From the NCBI GenBank assembly GCA_963605425.1, contig CAVCUQ010000002.1, forward strand, positions 1 through 64,000: DNA of 64,000 nt, written 5' to 3'. Below, piece after piece: positions 15,201 through 23,446 of this stretch (position 1 is the stretch's first letter; every line of letters starts with the position of its first letter). The DNA is from JAEELC01 sp963605425. Its GTDB lineage: Bacteria; Bacillota_I; Bacilli_A; Acholeplasmatales; Anaeroplasmataceae. Under the pieces are notes generated by a model. It saw nothing but the letters and a program-made list of their open reading frames with translations. It did no database searches and was not told the DNA's origin. The position numbers and the translations under genes were made by a program.

Positions 15201-16696
15201 TGGTTAAATATTTTCTTGTTGGTGGTAAAGATGATGATTTAAAAAGTAATTATCTTGAATCACAGCTTTTATCACTAGTAAATAAAGTAAAAGTTAATAT
15301 TTTATATTTCCCTACAGCTATGTCTGATAGCACAAAGAGCATAAATCACTTTTTGCATACCTTTGATAAATTATCAGTTAATATTACAGTATGCGAATTA
15401 TATAATAAAAATTATACTTTTAAGGAATTAGATGAATTGTTTGAAAAGAATGATATTATTTATATTGGCGGCGGAGATACAAGAAAATTAAAAGAAAAAT
15501 TCTTGATTCACTCTATTGATAAATTACTTTTAAAGTATGAAACAAGTGATAAAATCTATGCTGGAATTTCAGCTGGTGCTATTATCTATACTAAAAGTGG
15601 TATGGGAGATAGTGATGCTTACACTGATCACAATCATACTTATAATTTTAAGATGGTTGATGGATTTTCTCTTTTAGATTTATATATATGTCCTCACTAT
15701 AATAAAGAAGATTTATATATTTTTAATGATGAAATTATAGATAAGAAATTAGCTCTTGCCCTTGAGGATGATACAGCAGTATTGATCGAAAATAATAATA
15801 TTCATTCCTTTATTGCAAATACCAAACATTCAGTTTATAAATTTGAATATGGTGTTATGAATAGGATTAAAGAAGAACCTAAGATTCATTGTCTTGGTAT
15901 TAATACATATTCTTATTTTGCTTTACTTAAACATAGAGAATATAATAATATTTTCAATCCATTTATATCTCATTCATCTATTAGAAAAGTAATAGAAAGC
16001 ATTAAAGGTAATGATTTAGCTATTGTACCTATCGAAAATAGTTTGGATGGCTATGTATCAGAAACACTTGATTTACTTTATGAAAATGATTTAGAAATAA
16101 TAAATGAGTTAAACTTAAAAATATCTTTCTCTTTAGTTAGTTTTGAAGAGATAAAAAATATTAATAAGGTTTATGTGCAGTTTAAAGCTAAAGGACAATG
16201 CTTAAATTATCTATCTAGTTTAGATAGGCCACTAATTGAAACTGATAGTAATATTGAATCTTTAAATTTATTACTTGAAAATAAAGGCTCTTTTTCAGCT
16301 ATAGTTCCAAGTTATATGGCAAATGCCTTTGATTTTAAGACTGTAATAAATAATGTTTGTGATAAGACAAATAATTATACAAGGTTTGTGGTTTTGAAGA
16401 AGAAACAAAAAGAAGAAACGAAAATATTAAACAAAGCAGATTGTGCATTTTTACTTATCCCAAGTATTGATGAGGTAGGTATATTATATTCGATGCTTAA
16501 AATGTTTAATGATTATAAAATAAACTTAAATGCGATTATGTCTCGTCCTACTAAAGAAGGGCTAGGTAAGTATTATTTTTATGTGGAATTTAGTGTAGAT
16601 AATACAACAAATTTAAATTTAATGCTTGAAAATTATACAGGCGGAAAAAATTACGTTATTAAAGAATTAGGTATTTATACCAAAGAAGGAGAGTAA
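15200..16696 (+). CDS. Fusion of a peptidase S51-like domain with a prephenate dehydratase-ACT module
   Basis: One uninterrupted 498-residue frame. Residues 1-225 resemble peptidase S51 (dipeptidase E/cyanophycinase): YIGGGDTRKL (88-97), the nucleophile elbow AGISAGAI with Ser124, and CPHYN with His166. Residues about 229-400 resemble prephenate dehydratase: LGINTYSYFA, AIVPIENSLDGYVSETLDLL (274-293), GQCLNYL and the essential Thr-Arg-Phe (394-396, NNYTRFVVL). Residues 413-495 are an ACT domain with SRPTKEGLGKYYFYVEF, the Phe-binding type. The usual 'SHPQ' of the dehydratase is missing (VQFKAKGQC), so activity is uncertain. The regulator at 14538 overlaps it by one base. I know of no established role for this fusion. 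Confidence 0.8.
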   Translation: MVKYFLVGGKDDDLKSNYLESQLLSLVNKVKVNILYFPTAMSDSTKSINHFLHTFDKLSVNITVCELYNKNYTFKELDELFEKNDIIYIGGGDTRKLKEKFLIHSIDKLLLKYETSDKIYAGISAGAIIYTKSGMGDSDAYTDHNHTYNFKMVDGFSLLDLYICPHYNKEDLYIFNDEIIDKKLALALEDDTAVLIENNNIHSFIANTKHSVYKFEYGVMNRIKEEPKIHCLGINTYSYFALLKHREYNNIFNPFISHSSIRKVIESIKGNDLAIVPIENSLDGYVSETLDLLYENDLEIINELNLKISFSLVSFEEIKNINKVYVQFKAKGQCLNYLSSLDRPLIETDSNIESLNLLLENKGSFSAIVPSYMANAFDFKTVINNVCDKTNNYTRFVVLKKKQKEETKILNKADCAFLLIPSIDEVGILYSMLKMFNDYKINLNAIMSRPTKEGLGKYYFYVEFSVDNTTNLNLMLENYTGGKNYVIKELGIYTKEGE

Positions 16697-16702
16697 AGAT
16701 TT

Positions 16703-18001
16703 ATGTTAATGACTGATATTATTGAAAAAAAGAGAGACGGAGGAACTTTAACTAAAGAAGAAATTGATTTCTTTATTAAAGGTTATACAGAAGGTTCTAT
16801 TCCTGATTACCAAGCTTCTGCTTTATGCATGGCTATTTATTTAAAGGGTATGACTGATGAAGAAGCTACTAATCTAGCTATTTCTATGAGAGACTCTGGT
16901 GATAAGATGGATTTATCTGTTTTATCAGGTAAGAAAGTAGATAAGCATTCTACAGGTGGTGTAGGAGACAAGACAAGCTTAGTACTAGCTCCTCTAGTAG
17001 CTTCATTTGGACTTAAATTTGCTAAAATGAGTGGTAGAGGTCTAGGTCATACTGGTGGTACTTTAGATAAACTTGAATCTATTAAAGGATTTAATATTGC
17101 AGTTAAACCAGAAGATTTTATTAAGCAAGTTGAAAAAATAGGTATTGCAATTGTTGGACAAACTGGTAATTTAACTCCAGCTGATAAGAAGCTTTATGCC
17201 TTAAGAGATGTTACTGCAACAGTATCATCAATTCCGCTTATTGCATCATCTATTATGTCTAAAAAACTAGCTGCTGGAGCTGATATTATTGTGCTTGACG
17301 TTAAGGTTGGATCTGGTGCTTTCATGAAGAACTTGGAAGACGCTAGACACTTAGCTAACCTAATGGTATCAATTGGTACTAACTGCGGAAAGAATGTAAC
17401 TGCTCTTTTAACTAATATGGAAGAGCCTCTAGGTAAGGCTGTAGGTAATTCACTTGAAGTTATTGAAGCTATAAATACTTTAAAGGGTCATGGCCCTAGT
17501 GATTTACTTGATTTATGTCTTGAAATTGGTTCTTATCAATTAACAGATGCAAATATCTTTAAAACTCGTGAAGAAGCAAAAGAGGCTATGAGAGAACATA
17601 TCAAGAATGGTATGGCACTTGAAAAGTTTAAAGAATTTGTTTCAGCTCAAGGCGGAGATGCAAGCTTCGCGGACGACACAAGTAAGTTTGCAAGTGCTAA
17701 AGAAATAGTTGAAGTTAAAAGCGAGAAAAATGGATATGTTTCTAAAATTGACGCTCTTGCAATTGGACATGCGGCTATGTTACTAGGTGCTGGTAGAGAA
17801 ACTATGGCTGATACTATCGACCCAGCTGTTGGTATTGTTTTAAATAAGAAGGTTGGAGATAGTGTAGAAAAAGGCGAAGTATTATGCTATATTTATACAA
17901 ATGGTAAGAATACAAGTGAATCTTTAGCTAAAGCTTTCAATGCTTTTGATATTTCAAGCGAAAAGACTGAAGCTAAATTAATATTGGATGTGGTTAGATA
18001 A
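16703..18001 (+). CDS. pdp: Pyrimidine-nucleoside phosphorylase
   Basis: Cleaves uridine, thymidine and deoxyuridine with phosphate, feeding salvage and pentose use. The 432-residue protein has the thymidine phosphorylase signature SGRGLGHTGGTLDKLESI (113-130), the phosphate loop KHSTGGVGDKTSL, and the C-terminal lid domain (about 345-432). AAGGAGAG lies nine bases before ATG 16703. It is six bases behind the fusion gene and overlaps the next small gene by one base. Confidence 0.95.
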   Translation: MLMTDIIEKKRDGGTLTKEEIDFFIKGYTEGSIPDYQASALCMAIYLKGMTDEEATNLAISMRDSGDKMDLSVLSGKKVDKHSTGGVGDKTSLVLAPLVASFGLKFAKMSGRGLGHTGGTLDKLESIKGFNIAVKPEDFIKQVEKIGIAIVGQTGNLTPADKKLYALRDVTATVSSIPLIASSIMSKKLAAGADIIVLDVKVGSGAFMKNLEDARHLANLMVSIGTNCGKNVTALLTNMEEPLGKAVGNSLEVIEAINTLKGHGPSDLLDLCLEIGSYQLTDANIFKTREEAKEAMREHIKNGMALEKFKEFVSAQGGDASFADDTSKFASAKEIVEVKSEKNGYVSKIDALAIGHAAMLLGAGRETMADTIDPAVGIVLNKKVGDSVEKGEVLCYIYTNGKNTSESLAKAFNAFDISSEKTEAKLILDVVR

Positions 18002-18258
18002 TGAAACTATTAACTTATGATGAAGCACTTGAAAATGCTGAAAACAAAGAGTGGTTCAAAGGTTTTTACAAAAGAGAAGAAGTATGCACAGATGAGGAGA
18101 TTAAAGAGGCTAATGATTTAGCCTTATCTATCTCATCAACATGTCTTAAAGAATATTTTGGAGAAGATAGTGATATCTTACTTTTAAATATTTATTATGA
18201 TAATTTAATGGATTACTTAGAGGATTTAAAATATAACTTTGTAAGTTTAAAAAAATAG
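18001..18258 (+). CDS. Small acidic hypothetical protein
   Basis: An 85-residue acidic, helical protein that I cannot assign to a family. It has no membrane segment or metal motif, and one conserved-looking patch, NKEWFKGFYKREEVCTDEEI. It overlaps the stop of the nucleoside phosphorylase by one base (TAATG) and is nine bases ahead of the glycosyltransferase, so it is translated as part of the same transcript. Confidence 0.7.
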   Translation: MKLLTYDEALENAENKEWFKGFYKREEVCTDEEIKEANDLALSISSTCLKEYFGEDSDILLLNIYYDNLMDYLEDLKYNFVSLKK

Positions 18259-18266
18259 GAGTTAAT

Positions 18267-19088
18267 ATGATAAATATAATGTATGCAGGAAATAAGAAAG
18301 TATTTAAACAACTTCTTATTAGTGCAGTAAGTATTGCAAATCATGCAAGCTGTTCTTTAAATATTTATATCTTAACAATGGATTTAAGAAACGAAAATAA
18401 ACTTTATGTTCCAATTGATGAAAATGATAGAGTTTTCCTTGAAAATATTTTAAAGAAGAAAAATATTGATAATAAAGTGATTATTATTGATGCTTTAGAT
18501 GCATTTAATTCTTTTAAATTTAATGATGTAAATAATATGTCACTTTATACTCCATATGCAAACTTGAGACTATTTGCAGATATGCTTCCTCTTCCTTCAC
18601 ACATTATTTATTTAGATACTGATACTATTTGTAATAGTGACATTAAAGAATTATTTGATTTAGACGTATCAAATTATGAACTTCTTGCAGTAAGAGATGT
18701 TTATATTTGGGGAATGAGAAACAAGGGAACTTATTTTAATTCCGGAATGTTATACCTAAATTTAGACATGATTAGAGAGACTCATTATTTTGAAAAAGCT
18801 AGAAATCTTTGTAATGAAAAGAAAATGGTGTTCTTAGATCAAGACGCACTAAACTATACTGCAACTAAAGTAAAATTAATTGATAGAAAGTTTAATACTA
18901 TTCATAAGAAGTTTGGTGCTAAATATACTGATAATGTAATTCATCATTGTTGTGATGTGCGTAAATTTGGTTTAATAAAATTTAAAACTAATAATATTGA
19001 GAAATTTAAATTCTTCTTTAAATGTTATAGACCTCTTTTTGAAGAATGTGAAAAATATATAGAAGAATACGAAAGACTAGGTTTGTAA
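18267..19088 (+). CDS. Glycosyltransferase family 8 protein
   Basis: Transfers a sugar from a nucleotide donor, probably UDP-glucose or UDP-galactose, with retention. The 273-residue GT-A fold shows the N-terminal strand INIMYAGNKKVFKQLLISAVSI, the metal-binding D-x-D in IIYLDTDTICNSD (Asp117, Asp119), the acceptor-side KGTYFNSGMLYLNLD, and the second-half DQDALNYT motif typical of GT8 (LgtC/GspA-like). No membrane segment is present, so it is cytoplasmic or peripheral. The acceptor is unknown. Confidence 0.88.
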   Translation: MINIMYAGNKKVFKQLLISAVSIANHASCSLNIYILTMDLRNENKLYVPIDENDRVFLENILKKKNIDNKVIIIDALDAFNSFKFNDVNNMSLYTPYANLRLFADMLPLPSHIIYLDTDTICNSDIKELFDLDVSNYELLAVRDVYIWGMRNKGTYFNSGMLYLNLDMIRETHYFEKARNLCNEKKMVFLDQDALNYTATKVKLIDRKFNTIHKKFGAKYTDNVIHHCCDVRKFGLIKFKTNNIEKFKFFFKCYRPLFEECEKYIEEYERLGL

Positions 19089-19091
19089 GAT

Positions 19092-19748
19092 ATGATTAGA
19101 CTTGATTATATTCCTCATCACGAAGAACTTAAAATTTATCAAGATACTGATATGTTCTTAATTAATTCTGATACTGAAGCTCTAGGTGAATTTATTGAGG
19201 TTTACAAAAATGATTCAGTTCTTGATATGGGAACTAACACAGGAGCTTTGTTATTGTATGCTTCTATATTTAATCCTAAAAAATTAACTGGATTAGATAT
19301 AAATGAAAAGGCATTAAAACTAGCCAAACAGAATTTAGATTATAATAATATTACTAATTATGAATTAATTTGCGATAATATTGTAACCTTTCGTCATGAA
19401 CCTTATGATGTAATTATTTGTAATCCTCCTTATTTTGAAACAAAAGAAGATAATAAAGCTGTAAACGAGTTTAAGAATCTAGCTAAACATGAATCAATAT
19501 TAAACTTAAAGAGTTTAGTTAAATCCATTGGTGCTAACTTAAAGGACAATGGAACACTTTATTTTTTGTTTCTTACATCTCGCCTTGAAGAAGTAGTATT
19601 AGAACTTGCTAAAAATAATTTAACTATTAAAGAAATGAAATTTGTTTTCGATAAGAACAAAGAAAACTCTAACGTTTTTATGGTTAAATGCGTTAAGAAT
19701 GCTAAAATGGGAATGAATGTTAAGAAAAGTTTGATATTTTCTAGGTAA
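19092..19748 (+). CDS. SAM-dependent N6-adenine methyltransferase, TrmN6 (YfiC)-like
   Basis: The 218-residue protein has the SAM motif SVLDMGTNTGALLLYASI (42-59) and the amino-methylating signature NPPYF (111-115), characteristic of small-molecule or tRNA adenine-N6 methyltransferases. The N-terminal RLDYIPHHEELKIYQDTDMFLINSDT matches the YfiC/TrmN6 subgroup, which methylates A37 of tRNA1(Val). The C-terminus ends in a basic segment. The family is clear, the exact tRNA target less so. It is three bases behind the GT8 gene. Confidence 0.8.
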   Translation: MIRLDYIPHHEELKIYQDTDMFLINSDTEALGEFIEVYKNDSVLDMGTNTGALLLYASIFNPKKLTGLDINEKALKLAKQNLDYNNITNYELICDNIVTFRHEPYDVIICNPPYFETKEDNKAVNEFKNLAKHESILNLKSLVKSIGANLKDNGTLYFLFLTSRLEEVVLELAKNNLTIKEMKFVFDKNKENSNVFMVKCVKNAKMGMNVKKSLIFSR

Positions 19749-19783
19749 TTTTCAAAATTAGCCTTAATTTATATAATTCTTTG

Positions 19784-19792
19784 TGATATACT
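19784..19792 (+). promoter_or_regulatory. Extended -10 promoter of the candidate small RNA
   Basis: TGATATACT: TGn (19784-19786) followed by TATACT (19787-19792). Only a weak TTAATT lies 17 bases upstream. Transcription would begin at about 19799, downstream of the methyltransferase stop. Confidence 0.5.
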
Positions 19793-19798
19793 AATTAA

Positions 19799-20015
19799 GT
19801 AAGAGGTTTTAGTCCTTTTATAGTATTTAAATTTTAAAGTTTTCAAAAGGTGTCTTTATTTGTATAATTATTGTTTACCTCCTTTCTTAAAAACAATTTC
19901 TTGAATTTGGAAATCTTTACTTTTGAGAACTTCAAGTAGCTTTTAAATATTACTTACAATTCCAAATTCAAAATGTATGTGAAGTCTATTTTTAAATAAC
20001 GGGCTTCACTTTTTT
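19799..20015 (+). ncRNA. Candidate structured small RNA of about 215 nt
   Basis: The 295-base gap between two convergent genes has no credible reading frame but ordered structure. There is a promoter-like element at 19784, CCTTTT/AAAAGG (19814-19819 with 19845-19850), a perfect 12-bp inverted repeat TTGAATTTGGAA/TTCCAAATTCAA (19901-19912 with 19960-19971) enclosing a small bulged hairpin (19918-19938), and a terminator at the end. ACCTCCTTTCT at 19877-19887 equals the anti-Shine-Dalgarno tail of 16S rRNA. I could not match it to 6S, tmRNA, SRP RNA, RNase P or a riboswitch class. An RNA acting on ribosome binding sites is one possibility. Confidence 0.55.
19979..20015 (+). terminator. Terminator of the candidate small RNA
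   Basis: GTGAAGTC (19979-19986) pairs with GGCTTCAC (20002-20009), allowing one G-U, followed by six T. Confidence 0.8.
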
Positions 20016-20043
20016 AATGCATAAAAAATAGGATATTTAAATC

Positions 20044-20730
20044 CTATTCATATAGTGGCTTTGAAATCTCATTAACATATGGTTGAGGTTTATATGTTAC
20101 ACCTTTGATTTGTCTTGATACTGGATGTTTTGGATTAAAGCCAAACAGATTAACATACTTATCGATATCATCTTTTTCAAGTGACATTTTCTTTAAAACC
20201 TCGAAACATGCAAGAGTGTCATCAAGAGCTCTATGACTGTTTTGAACTGAATCATTTAAATTATAATGGTCAATTGCATTTAATAATTTATGTGGGTATA
20301 AAGCTCTATCTTTATAAACGGTAAGAATATCTAAGAAATCACAATTTTCAATTTTTAGACCTCTTAAGAAGTAACTTAAGAAACATAAATCAAATTGAGC
20401 ATTGTATGTTGCAATAAGTTTCTTACCTGGTTTTGATAACATTGTATAGAATAAATCTCTAGCTTCTTTTAAACTTATACCATTCTTTGCTAGGGCCTCA
20501 TCAGTAATATGAGTTAGATTTACTATCTCGGCAGATAATTTTGCATTAGGATCTGAAAGCTTAATTAGAGAATTAATTTCATCTGTTATATAAAGCTCAT
20601 CTCTTATTGATTTAACTTCTATAACTCCTAGGTCTATTATTTGATCATTTTTAAAGTCTAAACCAGTTGTTTCTGTGTCAAGACAAATTATAGTATCGTA
20701 TTTATCGTATATTGATTTTAAGATTGACAT
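20044..20730 (-). CDS. DnaQ-like DEDD 3'-5' exonuclease
   Basis: The 228-residue protein carries exonuclease motif ExoI CLDTETTGLD (Asp18, Glu20), ExoII with NAQFDLCFL and ExoIII HRALDDTLACFEVL (DEDDh type, catalytic His). This is the fold of the DNA polymerase III epsilon subunit and of RNase T. As it is a separate short protein with no polymerase domain, it may proofread, trim RNA or act in repair. The C-terminal 60 residues (GFNPKHPVSRQIKGVTYKPQPYVN) are unassigned. It is convergent with the small RNA region and divergent from map. Confidence 0.85.
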   Translation of the reverse strand: MSILKSIYDKYDTIICLDTETTGLDFKNDQIIDLGVIEVKSIRDELYITDEINSLIKLSDPNAKLSAEIVNLTHITDEALAKNGISLKEARDLFYTMLSKPGKKLIATYNAQFDLCFLSYFLRGLKIENCDFLDILTVYKDRALYPHKLLNAIDHYNLNDSVQNSHRALDDTLACFEVLKKMSLEKDDIDKYVNLFGFNPKHPVSRQIKGVTYKPQPYVNEISKPLYE

Positions 20731-20746
20731 TTTATCACCAATTCAA

Positions 20747-20752
20747 ATTATA
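20747..20752 (-). promoter_or_regulatory. Extended -10 promoter of the exonuclease gene
   Basis: On the minus strand the sequence reads ATGATATAAT: a perfect TATAAT with TGn in front, about 20 bases before the start codon. Confidence 0.5.
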
Positions 20753-20760
20753 TCATATTA

Positions 20761-20790
20761 TTTCAATAATTTTTCAAAATGATGTATAAT
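20761..20790 (+). promoter_or_regulatory. Promoter of map
   Basis: A weak TTTCAA (20761-20766), an 18-base spacer and a perfect TATAAT (20785-20790), followed by GAGGAAA before the ATG. Confidence 0.6.
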
Positions 20791-20824
20791 ATAGAAGAAT
20801 TTCATGTAGAAAAGAGGAAATATT

Positions 20825-21643
20825 ATGAATAGAGACGAAATAATTAATAAAATTCATGAACTTAAAGCTCAAGGTGTAGAAGTACCTAGAGATGATATGA
20901 TAAAGACTGATGAACAAATAGAAGGTATTAGAAAGGCTAGTATCGCTAATACTAAGGTTTTAGATGAAGTATCTAAACAAATAAGACCTTATATGACTAC
21001 TCATGAAATAGATGAAATTGTAAGAATTAAGTCTATTGAGTTTGGAGGAAGATCAGCAGTATATGGCTATGAAGGATATCCTGCATATACATGTACATCA
21101 ATTAATGATGCTGTATGTCATGGAATCCCATCTAAAAAAGATATTTTAAAACCAGGTGACATTGTAAATGTTGATTGCACTACTTATGTAGATGGTTATT
21201 ATGGTGATTCATCTAGAATGTTTATTATAGGTGAAACTACAAAGGAAAGACAATTACTTTGTGAAAGAGTTAAGAAGATGCTTGATGCAGCGTTTGAATC
21301 TTTAGTTCCTTGGGAGACTACACTTGGAGACATTGGTTATATTATCAATAAGATGGCTACAAGTTATGGATATTCTGTGGTTAAGGAAGTTGGAGGACAT
21401 GGTGTTGGTCTTGAACTTCATGAAGATCCTTATGTATGCCATGTTGGTAAGAAGAAGACTGGTATGCTTATAACTCCTGGTATGGTATTTACAATTGAAC
21501 CAATGGTAAATATGGGTAAGAGACAAGTATTCCTTGACGCTTCTAATGATTGGACTATTTATACAGCTGATGGTTCTGATTCAGCTCAATGGGAATATAC
21601 TATTGCAGTGTTTGAGGACAGATGTGAAATCTTGGCACATTAA
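20825..21643 (+). CDS. map: Methionine aminopeptidase, type I
   Basis: Removes the initiator Met from nascent proteins. The metal ligands of the family are all present: Asp117 (NVDCTT), Asp128 (YYGDSS), His192 (GGHGVG), Glu225 (FTIEPM) and Glu257 (QWEYTIAV), with the substrate His99 in CHGIPS. The 272-residue length includes an N-terminal extension of about 25 residues. The start has GAGGAAA upstream. The hemolysin III gene follows after two bases, so they share a transcript. Confidence 0.96.
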   Translation: MNRDEIINKIHELKAQGVEVPRDDMIKTDEQIEGIRKASIANTKVLDEVSKQIRPYMTTHEIDEIVRIKSIEFGGRSAVYGYEGYPAYTCTSINDAVCHGIPSKKDILKPGDIVNVDCTTYVDGYYGDSSRMFIIGETTKERQLLCERVKKMLDAAFESLVPWETTLGDIGYIINKMATSYGYSVVKEVGGHGVGLELHEDPYVCHVGKKKTGMLITPGMVFTIEPMVNMGKRQVFLDASNDWTIYTADGSDSAQWEYTIAVFEDRCEILAH

Positions 21644-21645
21644 TT

Positions 21646-22398
21646 ATGGAAAATATTAATAATAAAGATTCTATAAAGAATATTAAGAAATTAAAAAAAC
21701 AAATTAAACATAATGATTTTTTAAATAGACATCCTATTGTAGAACCACCAAAGAGAAGCGTACTTGAAGAAATAGGTTCGAGTGTTAGCCACGGTATAGG
21801 ATGCGTATTTGCAATCATCGGTTTAGTATTATTACTTCAAAAAAGCACAAGTGGACTTGCTGTAATGTCTTCTATAATCTATATGACTGGACTTTTCTTC
21901 ATGTGTATAAATTCCTGTTTATATCATGCATTTAGATGGGGTAAGAAAGTAAAGAGAATTTGGAGAAGGTTTGACTATACCTCTATATATTTACTTATTG
22001 CAAGTACCTTTGCACCACTTCAATTAATTGAATTAGCTCGTGAGTATCCTACTAATGGTGAAATTCTTGGAGTTATTTATTTCATTATAATGTGGGCTCT
22101 TACTATTTTAGGTATCACTTTAACATGTGTATTTGGTCCTGAAAGAACTAGAAAAGTTAACTTCCCATTATATTTTATTATCGGTTGGTCAGCTGTATTA
22201 ATGATAAGCGGATGGGTTAAATATAATATGGATTTATTTATCTATATTTTAGCAGGTGGTATAGTATACTGCCTTGGAATGATTCCTTTTGCAGCTTTTA
22301 GAAACAAACCTGTTTGTCATTTCTTATGGCATTTATTTGTACTTGCTGGAGCTATAATTCAATTTATTGGTATCTATATGTACGTTTATTGTGCTTAA
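21646..22398 (+). CDS. Hemolysin III/PAQR family membrane protein
   Basis: A 250-residue protein with seven predicted membrane helices. The family's conserved features are SSVSHGIGCVFAIIGL with Ser-x3-His in the first helix, CLYHAFRW with His in the second, RRFDYTSIYLLIASTFAPL in the third, and FLWHLFVLAGAIIQF near the end. The conserved Ser, His and Asp are proposed metal/hydrolase residues in PAQR proteins. The bacterial members' function is not established despite the name. It is co-transcribed with map. Confidence 0.88.
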   Translation: MENINNKDSIKNIKKLKKQIKHNDFLNRHPIVEPPKRSVLEEIGSSVSHGIGCVFAIIGLVLLLQKSTSGLAVMSSIIYMTGLFFMCINSCLYHAFRWGKKVKRIWRRFDYTSIYLLIASTFAPLQLIELAREYPTNGEILGVIYFIIMWALTILGITLTCVFGPERTRKVNFPLYFIIGWSAVLMISGWVKYNMDLFIYILAGGIVYCLGMIPFAAFRNKPVCHFLWHLFVLAGAIIQFIGIYMYVYCA

Positions 22399-22442
22399 AA
22401 TCAAACTATTTTCTTTACAAATTAATAAAAATGTAAAAAAAT

Positions 22443-22471
22443 TTGCTTTTTAAAATAAAATTTATTATACT
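22443..22471 (+). promoter_or_regulatory. Promoter of the first degV-family gene
   Basis: TTGCTT (22443-22448), a 17-base spacer and TATACT (22466-22471). Confidence 0.65.
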
Positions 22472-22501
22472 ATATAAAATTTTGTTTAAAGAAGGTTTAT
22501 T

Positions 22502-23392
22502 ATGAAAATTGCAGTTGTTACAGATATCGCAAGTGGTATATCTGATAAAGAATTAAATAAATATGAGAATTTAAGATTGATTGATATTCCTTATTTTATA
22601 GATAATAAGGAATGCAGAGAAAGAGAATTTGATCGTAATGAATTTTTCAATTTACTTGAAAAGTCTAATTCCGTTCATACTTCTCAACCTGCTATAAGTG
22701 ATGTACTTTCAGTATGGGATGAATTACTTGAAACTTATGAATATATTATTCATATTCCAATGAGTTCAGCTTTATCATCTAGTTTTTCAACAGCTCAAAT
22801 GCTTGCAAACGAAGATGAATACCGTAATAAAGTTTATGTACTTGATTTACAAAGAATTTCTTTTAGTCAAAAGTGTGCTACTTTAGAAGCTCTTGAGATG
22901 ATTAAAGAAGGCTTTACCTCAGAAGAAATTGCTCAATATTTAACTAAGACTAAACTTGATAGTTCAATATATATCAATGTACCTAATTTAAAGTATTTAA
23001 AAAATGGTGGTAGATTAACTAAAGCAGTAGCTCTTATTGCAAGTTTACTTGCTATTAAACCCGTACTTCAAATTCAAGGCGGAAAACTTGATATGTATAA
23101 GAAAACTAGAAGTTTAAAACAATCTTATGATGTACTTATCAAAGCATTAAAAGAAGATTTAGATACTCGTTTTAAAGATTATGTAGATAATGACGAAATG
23201 ATTATGGGTATTGCTTATACTAATAATTTTGATTTATGTGCTGATTTAAAAGAAAGAATGGAAAAAGAGTATCCTGGTCTTAAGGTTATGATTATTGATC
23301 CTCTATGCCAAACTATTTCATGTCATATCGGTCTTGATTGTATGGGTGTAGGATTAATCAGAGTTAGAAAAGAAATTAAGTCTTTATTGTAA
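22502..23392 (+). CDS. DegV-family fatty-acid-binding protein (FakB-like)
   Basis: The 296-residue protein begins KIAVVTDIASGISDKEL, the DegV opening, and carries the fatty-acid head-group loop region HIPMSSALSSSFSTAQM and the NLKYLKNGGRLTKA segment. Proteins of this family hold a fatty acid for phosphorylation by FakA. A second homologue (49074) sits beside fakA, so this orphan copy probably has a different acyl preference. It has its own promoter and AGAAGG upstream. Confidence 0.88.
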   Translation: MKIAVVTDIASGISDKELNKYENLRLIDIPYFIDNKECREREFDRNEFFNLLEKSNSVHTSQPAISDVLSVWDELLETYEYIIHIPMSSALSSSFSTAQMLANEDEYRNKVYVLDLQRISFSQKCATLEALEMIKEGFTSEEIAQYLTKTKLDSSIYINVPNLKYLKNGGRLTKAVALIASLLAIKPVLQIQGGKLDMYKKTRSLKQSYDVLIKALKEDLDTRFKDYVDNDEMIMGIAYTNNFDLCADLKERMEKEYPGLKVMIIDPLCQTISCHIGLDCMGVGLIRVRKEIKSLL

Positions 23393-23446
23393 AATAAGGA
23401 CTTTTTATTTATAATAACTTGTGATAGAAATAAGAAGGTGACTAAC

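Noticed and set aside
15880..15910. Possible frameshift joining two genes into the S51-dehydratase protein
   Set aside because: The frame is open throughout, the junction has ordinary codons and there is no internal start with a ribosome binding site; without comparison data the fusion is taken as real.
19799..20015. Assignment of the small RNA to 6S RNA, tmRNA, RNase P or SRP RNA
   Set aside because: The conserved cores I know for these (long closed rod of 6S, tag frame of tmRNA, GAGGAAAGUCC-type core of RNase P, SRP apical motifs) were not found, so no family name is given.
22502..23392. Naming the orphan DegV protein fakB2
   Set aside because: The fold supports fatty acid binding, but without a neighbouring kinase or a ligand assay the symbol would be a guess.
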